Origin: Periplaneta americana
Taxonomy: Eukaryota; Arthropoda; Insecta; Blattodea; Blattidae
DNA: 64,000 nucleotides
Assembly: GCF_040183065.1 (NCBI RefSeq)
Contig: NC_091120.1
Span: 17,006,708-17,070,707, forward strand
Reading direction: 5' to 3'
Part shown: positions 12,061 to 23,884 of the stretch, in pieces
Position numbering within the stretch: position 1 is the first letter of the stretch
Layout: each line of letters opens with the position of its first letter
The notes under the pieces: model-generated
What the model was told of the DNA's origin: nothing
Seen by the model: only the letters and a program-made list of their open reading frames with translations
Databases searched by the model: none
Translations under genes and position numbers: made by a program

Positions 12061-12539
12061 AAACACATACTACAGTAAACAATATTACACGAAGGCCATG
12101 ATCTGCAAGAATGCTGACATATTTAGAGCTCAAATTAAATTGGTTATTAAAAACGTAACTTACTAAAAATAATTCACAGGTTCGATTCTGTGGTGTGTAA
12201 TTTTCTGGGTACAGCTGTGTATTGGATATTAAAAACTATAAAACTACAAAACTTGAGGTGGTTTGATGACATTATTACCATTAGAAATGAAATATTATTG
12301 TAGTTAATGCCATGATGTGACTATTTTTCATTAATTATACATATTAATGATATATTGATGATATGAAAGTGAAACGTTTTTGGGTTATATAAGTAGATGT
12401 AGGGAACTGAAATTAGATTTTGATTTCTATATTTTACTGAGTGGCGGCTATATAGTATATATAGTATATGTTACTGAAAGTTATAAAACTTACGTAAGAT
12501 AATAATATTATTAAAAATCAAATATTTTTATAATTATTC

Positions 12540-12734
12540 ATCAAGTGGGGTTGGGTCTTTTTCATATATTTAATGGCGGTGTGGAGTAGATATTTATATG
12601 CGTGGTTCTCTTCAGTATTGGCTCGAGAGAGAGTATCTTTCATAGTTATGGAAGCAAATAACTTTCCGAATGTCTGGTATTCTTAATTGAAAATAAATCT
12701 GAAAAATTTTTATTTGAATGTCTAATGAACTTAG

Positions 12735-12736
<2 letters not shown>
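12540..12736 (-). repeat. interspersed repeat family A, internally deleted copy
   Basis: Reverse complement of parts of 61885-62470: the GTTCATTAGACATTC end and the CGAGCCAATACTGAAGAGA end are both present, with about 360 bp missing between. A TA microsatellite adjoins it, as in the 62-kb copy. Confidence 0.7.

Positions 12737-12823
<87 letters not shown>
12737..12823. repeat. (TA)n microsatellite
   Basis: Nearly pure TA dinucleotide run with one C interruption. Confidence 0.97.
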
Positions 12824-14095
12824 GTTTTCAATTTCTTGCCTTAATACACAAACATTCTTATACTTTATAAGGCTTTATCGTGTTCAGCAGTATCAAATAA
12901 CATAACCTATAATTATATTATGTTTATAACAACCATTAATTATTAATGGATATGATAGGTACATTCATAAATGTTCAATTAACTGTATTACTAAACGAAA
13001 ATTGTCGTCTTATAAAGCTTTATTATGTTTAGCAGTATCAAGCACTATAACATGATAGCAATTTGGAAAACGGCCAATCTTCTTATTGTCCGCCATTATT
13101 TACAATGCACAAAACAAACCAGTGTCTCCAACAGAGTATACGGAAAGTCGCCAAAAAGTAGTTGGAAAGTCGCTAGATTTCTCATTATCAACAAAGAAAG
13201 ATTAAATTTTGTCACTATGGGGTGTAAAAAAGGTCGCTAAATCCCTATTTAAGCAATATAAAAGTTAAAAGAAATTGTCGTTGAAAAAGAGAGTTAAAGT
13301 CGCTAAATTGGCAACACTAAACAAACCTGTACAACATGGCCCGCGCATCTCATACTTCACCTGTTTATGCGATGTTGCCAAATCCTTTTCACGTCAACTT
13401 AGATTGCATTTGAACCAAGGTAATTTGATCTCGGAAAAGTTTTATACAATAGAAGAAGTGTCTGAACTCGGTTCACTTTCCGATCTTCGATCAAAGTTGA
13501 TCTTTAGTCAGAGAGCTTTATACAATTAGGCCTAAATGTTTCCAATATTCATATTGTAACTTTCAATTGTATTCTGTTAATCCATGCTTACCTGTTTCCT
13601 GGCAATGGATTTCCTCCACAGTTCCTTCACATATTCTGCCAAAGCACCACTCCACCAGCACCATCTTATCTTCTGCTTCAGTTTCTCCAGAAAATTTAAC
13701 ACCCACTACGTAAGTCCCACAATGCCTGACACAAGACACACAACAATCAGTTTCCTTACAAGTGGTTTACATTTTCGGAAAGCTATAGTATAACAAGATA
13801 CGTGACCTGCATTAGTACTAGTGCATGTAAAGCTAAATACACAAACTTTAAATTTTGAACTGTATTCTGTTAATTCATGCTTACCAGTTTCCTGACAACG
13901 GATTTCCTCTACAGTTCCCTCGCATATTCTGCCACCAGCACCATCTTCTGCCTCCGTTTGCTCCACGGAAGTTAACACCTACTCCATAATTGTCCAAAAA
14001 TGCTCTGAAACAAGATAGATAACAATCACTTTCCTTTTAGCCTAACTTACATTTTCCGCAAGCTATAGCCTACTATAACAAGATAAGGAAACTGC

Positions 14096-14096
<1 letters not shown>

Positions 14097-14167
<71 letters not shown>

Positions 14168-15440
14168 TTTTATTTTCGCTGGCAGAGTTAAGGCCATAAG
14201 GCCTTCTCTTCCATTCAACCAGCCTTAATCAATACAATACATAAATTTAAATTACAAATATTTACACTACACTTAAAAGGTTCTCCAGCAATATTCTTCA
14301 CTACACATTTATTTAAATTTAGATAAATCTCTAAGGTAAAGTAGTAACTTAATTTATGAGCTAATTTAATTCAATGAATTATAATTAATTTAATATTTGA
14401 GATAGCTAGTAAAATGATGAAAATTAATTTAATATAAGCTTACTAGGACTATGTTACAGGGAGAATATATATATTTCTATTTCTATAATGAGAATATTAA
14501 TGTAATTGCCATTAGAGGTTTTGTAAATCTATTTAGAAAAATTAATGATAATAATAATAATAAGAATGGACAGATGTTAGTTTCATTATAAGTAACAAAT
14601 ATTAATCAGCAATTCATCTGTTAAGTAAGAATTTATGCAATTTTGACCTAAATGAAGTTACTGTCCAACAACCCCTTATATCACTCGGAAGCGAGTTCCA
14701 ATTTCTAGCAACTGAAACTGTATAGGATGAAGAATATAAAGATGTCTTGTGGTAGAGTATAATGAGTAAATTGTTATGATGAGATCTTGTACTTAGCTGA
14801 TGATATGCGGATAAATTTTGGAAACGAGAAGCCAAATAGATTGGGGTAGCGGTGCGCAGAATTTGAAATAAGAGAACAAGAGAATGCAGGGCTCGTCGAT
14901 CGCTTAGCCTTAGCCAAGACAGAGTTTGGAAAGACGGGGAAACATGACCATACTTACGAATATTACAAATATAACGGACGCAGGCATTATGCACACGTTG
15001 TAGCCTGTTGCTCAAATTTGCATTTAGGTTACTTAATATAATATCGCAGTAGTCAAAGTGTGGCATCACGAGTGTTTGTACAAGGATTAATTTTAATTTA
15101 TCAGGAAGAAAGTGCTTCAGTCGCTTTAATGAGTGAATAATGGAAAATATTTTTTTGGAAGTGTGATTCACTTGTTCATTCCATTCCAGGTGACAATCCA
15201 TATAAATACCAAGGTTCTTCACAGTCGTACTATATGGAATAGTAGTATTATTTACAATTATCGGTGGCAAATTTTGCTTGTCACACTTCGATCTTTGATG
15301 TTCTATTAAGATTGCCTGCGATTTAATTGCATTTAAATTAAGTCCGTGCGTTTTCGACCATATGGATATAGAATTCAAGTCATCATTAACTTTAGTTATG
15401 GCGTCATCGGTAGTAGCAGATGTACTCTGCTTCAAAAATG
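14097..15440 (-). mobile_element. 5'-truncated non-LTR retrotransposon with (ATT)n tail
   Basis: Read on the minus strand: ORF2 C-terminus, then an about 450-bp 3' UTR ending GGCCTTAACTCTGCCAGCG, then a trinucleotide tail at 14166-14097. A related 3' end with a tetranucleotide tail is at 35337-35490. Confidence 0.85.
14614..15435 (-). pseudogene. reverse transcriptase C-terminal half (jockey/I group)
   Basis: An uninterrupted 273-codon frame lacking the catalytic YADD region, so only the distal part of ORF2 remains. Visible family motifs are NLGIYMDCHLEW near residues 74-85, a thumb-like MPHFDYCDIILSN around 128-140, LQRVHNACVRYI near 148-159, and a closing segment with SVARNWNSLPSDIR before the stop. 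The absence of stops suggests fairly recent insertion as a 5'-truncated copy, the usual outcome of incomplete target-primed reverse transcription. The first ATG is fortuitous. I cannot separate jockey from I-type by eye. Confidence 0.8.
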
Positions 15441-15670
15441 TAATTACCCAATGTTTAACATCTTCATTTCTTTTATATTACTACACCATTTTTTTTTAAA
15501 TGTATTGTCATTCTCAGCATATGCCTAACTATCACTATTATTAATTTCATAGTGCTAAAATCTAACAGTCATAATGGACCAATTTTTTGGTCTAAATGAA
15601 GGAAACGAAAACCAAGGAAAACTGCCCACATTCACTTTGCTCATAACAAATTTTCAATACAATTCATTCT
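15441..15670. other. unassigned
   Basis: AT-rich, no recognisable element between the LINE and the fold-back element. Confidence 0.4.
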
Positions 15671-15795
15671 AATAGTGTATAATTTACAATTCATTTTTAT
15701 GTATCAATATGCCTGGTAAATTATTAATAAGTATTTAATGAATTTCAATCTTAAGGCATATAAACTTGCAAATGTTTATTTGCTATTTAATAACA

Positions 15796-15838
15796 ATATA
15801 TGAACGTTTTCGCCGTTTAGGGCATCTTCAGATATAAC
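15796..15838 (-). ncRNA. hammerhead-ribozyme-like motif, left arm
   Basis: Same 43-nt sequence as 17208-17250, on the opposite strand. See that entry for the fold. Confidence 0.45.
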
Positions 15839-17207
15839 AAAACATATTATCTGGACCTATAATAACATATTATGCAAATAACAAGGAAAATAGAGAATAA
15901 TATATGTGATACATGAAATTCATGAGCTTTATGTAGATATAACATGATACAGGATGAATATTGAGATAATCTTTGAATTTGAACTTAGACTGGACGAATA
16001 TTTTATTTTATACATATAGCTCATGTTACAATTAATATGCAATGTTTAAAATTTGTCAATGATGTTAATTTTAAAATTTACAATGATGATAATAAAATAT
16101 TTAAAGTAATCATGGCTGAAAGTTGTCGTAAGTTACAAGATAGTATACGTAGTTAATGTTCTTGTGTTTTGTAATTATTTCGCTTAGAGAGGCCGTTGGC
16201 ATTTGAATGAATGTTGTTTGACGTTGATGACTATTTTACAATTGATATACAGTGATTAAATTAGTCAATGTTAAAATTTAAATTTTATAATGAAGATAAT
16301 AAAATATTTAGAGTAATCATGGCTGAGAATTGTCGTAAGTTCAAGATAGTTTTCGTAGTTGATGTTGTGTGTTTTGTAATTGTTTCACTTAGAGGTCATT
16401 GACTTTGAAATGGCTACTCTGATGTGATGACATCCTATTACGTGTTCTCAGGTTTATGAAGTATATAAATGAAGAAGTTCTATAAATTTGTATGTACTGG
16501 TGTTGAGGTTTTAAGAGTTCTCTTAAAACCTCCAACACATCAACACCAGTACATACAAATTTATAGAACTTCTTCATTTATATACTTCATAAACCTGAGA
16601 ACACGTAATAGGATGTCATCACATCAGAGTAGCCATTTCAAAGTCAATGACCTCTAAGTGAAACAATTACAAAACACACAACATCAACTACGAAAACTAT
16701 CTTGAACTTACGACAATTCTCAGCCATGATTACTCTAAATATTTTATTATCTTCATTATAAAATTTAAATTTTAACATTGACTAATTTAATCACTGTATA
16801 TCAATTGTAAAATAGTCATCAACGTCAAACAACATTCATTCAAATGCCAACGGCCTCTCTAAGCGAAATAATTACAAAACACAAGAACATTAACTACGCA
16901 TACTATCTTGTAACTTACGACAACTTTCAGCCATGATTACTTTAAATATTTTATTATCATCATTGTAAATTTTAAAATTAACATCATTGACAAATTTTAA
17001 ACATTGTATATTAATTGTAACATGAGCTATATGTATAAAATAAAATATTCGTCCAGTCTAAGTTCAAATTCAAAGATTATCTCAATATTCATCCTGTATC
17101 ATGTTATATCTACATAAAGCTCATGAATTTCATGTATCACATATATTATTCTCTATTTTCCTTGTTATTTGCATAATATGTTATTATAGGTCCAGATAAT
17201 ATGTTTT

Positions 17208-17250
17208 GTTATATCTGAAGATGCCCTAAACGGCGAAAACGTTCATATAT
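17208..17250 (+). ncRNA. hammerhead-ribozyme-like motif, right arm
   Basis: The core boxes are in order: CTGAAGA (17215-17221), a GCC/GGC stem II with a CTAAAC loop, GAA (17235-17237), then AACGTT and C17244 as the predicted cleavage nucleotide. Helix I can pair 17210-17214 with 17245-17249. Weak points are an unpaired T10.1 beside stem II and a one-pair helix III. Hammerheads have been reported in Penelope-like elements; activity here is inference. Confidence 0.45.
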
Positions 17251-17336
17251 TGTTATTAAATAGCAAATAAACATTTGCAAGTTTATATGACTTAAGATTG
17301 AAATTCATTAAATACTTATTAATAATAGTGTATAAT

Positions 17337-18890
17337 CCTACCTCAAGCTCACAGCATTCTTATCAAACTCCTTCACATCTTCATGCAGTCCTCCTCATTG
17401 GTTTCGGAAAAGCAGCCATCCTCCCCAGGTCCATGTAGAATCTGGAAAGAAATTTCGAAAGGATTTCAGTTCAGTTGTAGGCGAAATGAACATTCTGTGT
17501 TTTAGGCTATAATTCCTGCCCTTACTTCCTCATGATATTACACCATCACTGGTTGCTATATCGCCATTTCCCCAAGTATCCAATTCAAATCACACTCACA
17601 CCAAAATTAAACAAGTTGCAAATTTCTCTCTCGTTTTAGCTACCTTTATACAGCTATCCAATACAAGAACGTTCTTGAACCGCTCCTAAATCAAGAAAGA
17701 AAAACACACAATATGGACCCTATGCCTACAAATCATAAATTAAATTATATCTACATTATCCTCTCTTCCTGCTTACTATATTATAACCCGTGAAACCTTA
17801 GTATAAAATATTACTTAAATGAATTTATACATCTTCATTCAAAACTCGTACCTGAAGTAGGCCTTCCGGTATCCGTCATTATTTCACAATCTTACCACTA
17901 TTTTCGCAAGGTTTTTTATATTAATTTCATAAGGCATGCTTATCTATATTTAATACACAATACAATTATTTTAAACCTTACCTAATTCCATAATCCTCAT
18001 TTTCAATCAAATCTCGCCTCTCAGAGATTAAACGTCATTTTGAAGTCTTGCGAAGGAAGTGTCGCCAACATCTGTTGGTAAAAAATCCCTCTATTTTGAT
18101 AGAAATTTCCGTCTTTCCTACAAAACATCCCTCGCTTAAAAATACAAACAACTTTTTCGCGTTTCCACAGAATTTCTATCAAAATCTTTAAATTTTCCTA
18201 TCTCCCATCAAAATTCGTCAACCCTTCACGACTCTAATTCCTTGCTGCAATCGCCATTGAATTCAATTTCTAGGCTTTTAATAATAAGTTCGTTTCCCTC
18301 AGCTCGAATTTTCTTCTTTAACTTGTCAAGATCAATACGCACAATTATTCATTTTCACTTTACACTATGCATCCCTTAAATTCATCACACTGTAACCACG
18401 AATCGGTACATTACTTTTTATAACACTTCTCTTCTCTTCAATTTCACTCCATTTTAAATAAAGTTGCCAACGCCAATAACGCCACTGCGCATCGTTGATG
18501 GCGCATTCTTCAAATTCCTCCTCTATAAGTACGCATTGTTTATTGTGCCCTTAAGCATAGTTGTATTATGTCTAACTCGTGGCCCTTCTGTTTCCTTTCC
18601 ATTTCATTCATCTTGTGTAAATATGAATCTTTCCAATGTTCCGTTAAAAATAGGACAGTCTCCCTTTTTTTCTTTTGTGTTTGGCGTCCTCATAATTCTT
18701 CTCAGAACACGCGGTAGTCTAATCAAATCTTATTTCATAACGTAAAAATAACAGTTTCTTCAACTGATCTTCACTTCATAAATAAATTACTGTTGACATT
18801 ATACTTTCCATTTGTATATATATATTTTTTTAAATTCCTATAAATGTTTCATTTTGAAATCAGCTAACATGAATAAACTGTGCATTCATA
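17337..18890. other. unassigned
   Basis: No TIR, RT or transposase signature. CGCC-rich patches occur around 18470-18500, but no convincing promoter or exon. Confidence 0.4.
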
Positions 18891-19040
18891 GGGAAGAGGG
18901 GAAGGCCACAGACGGACTACATCATAAAACTATGCAACGTGAAGGATTGGCAAGATAGAGCAGAACTGAGAAGAAAAATTTGGGCACAGCAAAATATACT
19001 TACACAAAATATAACTACAAAGCACTCTAAAGTGACGTAG
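18891..19040 (+). pseudogene. non-LTR ORF2 C-terminal fragment
   Basis: A short frame begins at the AG of an acceptor-like TTCATAG. It contains RGRPQTDYIIKLCNVKDWQD, then RAELRRKIW, and stops at 19038-19040. The GRP...D.I...DW.DRA...R..W pattern is the usual C-terminal end of RTE/CR1-type ORF2 proteins. No RT core is attached. The alternative, a genuine short terminal exon, is less likely because no partner exon is seen. Confidence 0.5.
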
Positions 19041-19276
19041 GGCTACATAAATTTACACGACTACAGGTAACCATTGTTTAACAGGCAATAGTGTTCTTTC
19101 TTTCGTTAAAGAGCTCTTTCTTCAACCTTACTTCATACATTTTTCACTAACTTCTAACTTCAATGTCCCGTATTTTTGTGACACATTTATGGGAGGCTTA
19201 ATTAGTACTTTCGCTTTCAAATGTGAAACAAAACGAAAGTTACACAAAATTATGTAATTCATACAAAGTGTTTTAC

Positions 19277-20572
19277 CAGTGGCGGCTCCTGCATATTTCT
19301 TAAGAGGAGGAAAAAAGTTAACAGCACGAAATGACACCTTCTTGAACGAAACATGCTACAAATTAGCCTACATGCATACATGTAAGACCAGGTAGTGTTG
19401 GGGTTGGCCTTCCCTTCTTTATAGCAATAATCTGTTCTTGTAAACAGAGTTTCCTAAATTGTCCAAAATGTATTATGTTTTCACTTCCATTCATTGTTGA
19501 ATAATTGTGCAAATTAACAATTACAAGGAAATTCACAACCTCGCAGCATTTTTCGAGCACACTACAGCATCACACGTGTTGGAAGAGACTAGCTACTAAC
19601 TCGTAACCGGAACAGTTTTACGGAAATGGAAATGGGAATGGGAAATAATCTGAAGAAAGCGAGAACACTGCACCCATCCACGTGGTCTGTGTTGCCACAT
19701 GTACATTTTACAAGTTCAGTGTCACATGCTTTTGAAGAATGTCAATTCTTGTAAAGTCATACTACCATTATTGTTCAAAGCTGCCGGTGGCCGATTAATT
19801 TTTTATGTTAAAAATGATGTAGTTTGGAGTACCTACTTTCAATTTCAAATATATTTGTACAAAACTGACAACTTGGCTGTTGCCCTGTCTAGTAAACAAT
19901 GAATAGAAGTGAATTTCAGGGGCCAACTACGTAAAACTACTTCCTCTTTGTTTTACATAAACCCGACTTTAACTTTCAAATATCCACGAAAGTTTCAAAC
20001 CATGAATAGTAGCCTATATAAAGTGCAATGGATAATATTTTTGACTTATAATTAAAAAAAAGTTTACATGGTGTCTTTCATAGCGTTCCGTTAAAACTGT
20101 TTTTGTTGTGTCTCCTCCTAGATGTGTTATAGTCCGGTTGAATTCAACATCGTTAGGTGGCAACGGTAGCGAGCTTGCTGCTTGACCAGTCGGTTTCTAT
20201 TTCCCGCCCATGTGCTGATTCAGAGGAGGATCTCCTCTCTCTCCGTTCATTTACTCGCTTTAAAACTCTGCTTCTTTCTCTGGCCGCTAGTGCGCTGTTG
20301 TCTATGTGTGTTAACTGCAGTAGAGGAGGAATGGAGTGCCTTTCCTCTACACAGACAATCTCGCATCTTTCTCACAGTTTTCTACAGCACATGAGCGCGC
20401 GTCGTTAAAAACTCGATCAATCGAGGTTTTCTTATAGCTGTGAACTTAAAAATTATCGAATCTTCTTCGAATTTCAAGGCACATATTTTATTTGATATTT
20501 ACTTAAAAAAAAAAAAAAAAGAAAATGTGAGGAGGACGTTCCTCCCTTCCCTCCCCCGAGAAACCGCCACTG
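19277..20572. mobile_element. non-autonomous hAT element
   Basis: The 8-bp TSD TGTTTTAC is at 19269-19276 and 20573-20580. Ends are CAGTGGCGGCTCC and, inward from the right, CAGTGGCGGTTTC. 1296 bp with an A-run at about 20505-20520. Internal short open frames look fortuitous. Confidence 0.92.
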
Positions 20573-20744
20573 TGTTTTACATAGCCTACACAATTCATCA
20601 GCTGAGTAAAAGTAGCCTATGTACATGGAAAAATTTTACTAATTATTATGTTTTCAACTTTTCCTCTTCATCCTTTAAGATAGTTAGGCAGTGTACCCAG
20701 TACTGAAATGCAGCGATAGTGAATACCAATATTACAAAGTTATC

Positions 20745-21010
20745 TTCCGTTAAAATTTATTTCCAATGAAGAATACCAGACATTTTGGAAGTTATTTGCT
20801 TCCATAATAATGAAACATAGGCCTACCCCTCTGAATGGTTTTCTTCATGCTAAATACTCTTTATTTAACCTATACATCTTCAGTTCTTGAGTTTCAATGC
20901 GAATACGCAAGTAACAATGTCAGAACGATCAGTCGGTTTTTACATGTGGGAGTGAAGCAATAGCAATTTCAGATTATAGTGGATTGTAGGTTAGAGTTAT
21001 GAAAATATCC
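20745..21010 (+). repeat. interspersed repeat family A, partial copy
   Basis: Matches 61930-62165 in order (GAAGTTATTTGCTTCCATAA, TTGAGTTTCAATGCG, CAAGTAACAATGTCAG, AGCAATAGC). Confidence 0.7.
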
Positions 21011-21185
21011 TCTCCCCTCGTGCCCTCGTGCCCCCGTGCCCTCTGGTCCTCTGCCCTCTTCACTTATCTTCTCTTTTCCTTTTCCTTTCCCTTCCTATTT
21101 CCTTTCCTTTTCCTTTTCCTTATCTTTTTCTCTCCGTTTCCTTTCCTTTTCTTTTCTTCCTGTTTTCTTGTTTTTTGCCTTCTTT
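21010..21185 (+). repeat. polypyrimidine low-complexity tract
   Basis: CCTCGTGCCC triplication followed by degenerate TTTTCCTTTTCC sequence. Confidence 0.85.
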
Positions 21186-21230
21186 CTCCATTAGCTTGCT
21201 TTCTACGTGATTCTCAATCTCTCCTACTGT

Positions 21231-23083
21231 ATCTTAAATCCTTGCCATTGTCACAAGTTTCATATTCAATTTCTACATTGCCTTCAGCGTCATTATCAGC
21301 ATTATCATCTGAACTTTCATCTATGATCTGCAGAGTAGTGTCGATCACCACGTAAGTTTTCACCCAGTGTTACTTTGTTAGATAAAACACACTTAATGGA
21401 ATAAATAAACTGCACTAACAGAAAATTTTCTATTAATAGGCTACTATTGATATGTAAATCTCACGTACACTTCTAAATAATTATATCTCATAATAAGTTG
21501 GCCAAGCGTGTAAGTTGCAACCTGCTGTCACGACTACTATAGTCAGCAACTGAAAGACGGAGGCATAGCTAGAAGGAGGTGCTCTCTTGGCGTGAAAAGT
21601 AGTGAGGATCAATTGTTTATCCATTATACGTCAAAATTACGTAGGGCAGAAGTTTTAAACAATGGCATTACTTCCTTGTGAGCAGGAAGAAAACAACTGG
21701 TTTGATCAAAGTATAGAGATATGTTCTCTTAGTATCTCGTTATCATTATATTACTTCTCTTCAAATAATTATCTACAGTCAGATGGAAAGAATTTTATGA
21801 GATTATACGTTCTCGTGCATAAAATCTAAACTTCATGTTGATGTCGATGTTATACAGTAGGCATTCCTAATGTATAGTCGCAACAAATGTTGACGCAACA
21901 TCCGTCGATCGACCACGCTGTTACGTAAGTTTTACAGTTTTCAGTATATTATAGAAATGAAGATATATAATATAAAATCTCCTTTCTCTACGTATACTTA
22001 CTTAAGGCCCCAAAAGATTTCACTTTCATATCATCAGTATACCATTATGTGTTGCAATAACTGTAATAATATTTCATTTTTAATAGTAATAATGTCACCA
22101 AACATTCTTAAGTTTTGTAGTTCTTAATATCGAATACACAGCTGTACTCGGGAAACTACAGACCAGAGAATCAGACCTGTAAATTATTTTCATACATTAT
22201 CAAATAATTACACAAATGAAGATAGATGTATTGGCATTATGATGTGAAAGAATCTGACCCATCTCAACTCTAAGTATGTCAAAAATCCTGTAGGTCATGG
22301 CCTTCGTGTGAGACGGTTCCTCGTATAGGATAAGGAGGTTGTCATTAGATTAGTATTTCGTGTTAATATTCTTATATGGATAGTAAGTGTGGGACGTGTA
22401 AGAAGTTCCAGAATCTGAGACGGAAGTAACAGGTGGGCAGGAAGACCGAAGCCAAGCTAGGCGGACAGGAAACATGTGTCCAGGCGTGGAGTTGACTGAT
22501 GAGGGAATGTATGGACTTTGCCTGCGGGTGGTCAGTAAGATGACGCCAAGCCAGGTTCCAAAAGAGATGATCTGGTATATGTCAGAGAATTGTCAGGACG
22601 CCGGAAGTAAGGAGATGTTCTAGTTAACGAACAATTTTTGAAGAACGCGTCTTAAGTGACGTAAGTGTAATCATGGCCAATCAGGATTCTTAATAGAGAC
22701 ACGTGATATATAGATAGGAGGGCGAAATTGTATGTTTGGTGGTTGAAAGTAGAGGATAGATTTGGCAGATAGACAGAAGGCATATACAACGCGTACGGAG
22801 AGGTCGAACTACACATATTCTCGGCAAACCTAACTCGGAAGTATAACAATTTACGGACTTAGAATTTTTTAGTGGGTGTAGTAAGAAGTCGTGTGTGGCA
22901 TTATTATTATAAGTCTGAATTCTTTCCTCTCATCACGTTATCAACTGTCCGTTATATTACTGGTGTTTTATAGTACAAAATATATAATTACGTGAACTCA
23001 GAAATTAGTTTACCAACTTACGGGAAGTGAGAGCGAGATATTATACACTTGGACGCGCATTTCTGCTAATCTGAAACGAACAC

Positions 23084-23084
<1 letters not shown>
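21231..23084. other. mostly unassigned; diverged repeat at about 21960-22310
   Basis: The part 21960-22310 shares short motifs, in inverse order, with 12070-12480 (ACACAGCTGTACTCGG, TACAAAACTTAAG-like, CACGAAGGCCATG). From 22310 to 23300 the sequence could be a solo LTR: a TATATAGATA box near 22708 and a TGGCGCCCAAAT primer-binding-like string near 23284. No second LTR was found. Confidence 0.3.

Positions 23085-23140
<56 letters not shown>
23085..23140. repeat. (AAT)n microsatellite
   Basis: Pure trinucleotide run. Confidence 0.97.
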
Positions 23141-23142
<2 letters not shown>

Positions 23143-23514
23143 CGTTCTCATAGTTCTTACCAACAACTTCTGGTGTGCGCCTACATCATTTCAACCTACG
23201 AGCACGTCTCCCAAACCCCATGTCCCGACCGTTTTGCAGCTGACCTGGGAACCTCATCCTCTACCGGAGTAATCTCGAGGAGGCTGGCGCCCAAATTAAT
23301 CAGTGTACATAGTTAATTATTGACATCGACGTGCCTCCTCGAGATACTTTCCATATACGACTGAGCTGGCAGCCGAGGGCAAGGAAAGGCGTCGTGGGCA
23401 GCAACGACGACGACAGACGACCACTGCATATTTCGGCGCCCCAACGACGACGACCGCAACACGTGTAATAATCTATTGTTTATTGTAATGTGTGCTTTGT
23501 TTTATTCTGAAAAG

Positions 23515-23710
23515 CAATTAAAAAGTTCTCAAAACTGACGAAAGATGGATTTTGGAAAATAGGAAAATGATGTAGGAAAATTGACATTTCACTGAAAACT
23601 ATTGTTTTTCTGAAAAATTTGGGTTCGAAGCTTCAAAATGAGGGGCATGTATTAAAATCCGTTCAGCCATTTTCCCGTAATTTTCATTACCAGTTCAAAT
23701 TTTATAATAA
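23515..23710 (-). repeat. interspersed repeat family B, second copy
   Basis: Inverse of 11780-11960; shared strings include CGTTCAGCCATTTTCCCGTA and GAAAATAGGAAAAT. Confidence 0.75.
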
Positions 23711-23884
23711 AAAAATACGAACCTCGAAATATTTCCGCTAGTTCACAATAGGTGGCACTATTATTGGGACGGTTAAAAAGTGTTGGGGAAAATGATCATG
23801 TAGATTAAATGTAAATTATTCTCAAAATACTGAAAATATCAATATCAGCGGTTTCCCGCTAAAACTAGTGTTCTTTTACAACCC

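Larger units (their letters stand above)
11510..13532. mobile_element. Harbinger-like non-autonomous element inserted in the tandem unit
   Basis: TAA duplicated at 11507-11509 and 13533-13535. Inverted ends GGGTCGATTGTATAAA and, inward from the right, GGCCTAATTGTATAAA. Removing it rejoins unit 2 so that it matches units 1 and 3. It contains other repeats (11780-12060, 12540-12740, a TA run). No transposase. Confidence 0.85.
11167..14096 (-). repeat. three tandem copies of an about 300-bp exon-like unit
   Basis: Unit 1 is 11167-11478; unit 2 is 11479-11509 plus 13533-13825 (split by a transposon); unit 3 is 13826-14096. Each holds, on the minus strand, a GATGGTGCTG-like start, a CAGGAAAC segment and the splice-donor-like GTAAGC (at 11253-11248, 13591-13586, 13884-13879). 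The frames are not conserved among copies, so this may be a duplicated non-coding first exon or a decayed exon. No gene name can be given. Confidence 0.7.
15684..17323. mobile_element. 1.64-kb fold-back (palindromic) retroelement, Penelope-like
   Basis: Two arms of about 800 bp, 15719-16517 and 16520-17323, are near-perfect inverse copies. The turn reads GGTTTTAAGAG, TT, CTCTTAAAACC. The 13-bp direct repeat AATAGTGTATAAT at 15671-15683 and 17324-17336 marks the insertion, a length typical of retrotransposition. Each arm carries, pointing outward, CTGAAGATGCC then GGCGAAAACGTTC, reminiscent of Penelope-like element ends. There is no reverse transcriptase, and the in-frame strings over the turn are palindrome artefacts. 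Confidence 0.8.

Noticed and set aside
13025-13529. Two plus-strand ORFs
   Set aside because: They lie within the Harbinger-like insert, partly in its TIR, with no transposase motifs.
16389-16657. Two almost identical 62-codon ORFs on opposite strands
   Set aside because: They are the same DNA read from each arm of the fold-back palindrome and do not match any protein family I know.
20157-20408. Overlapping plus-strand ORFs
   Set aside because: Inside a non-autonomous hAT MITE, two frames open at once, no motif.
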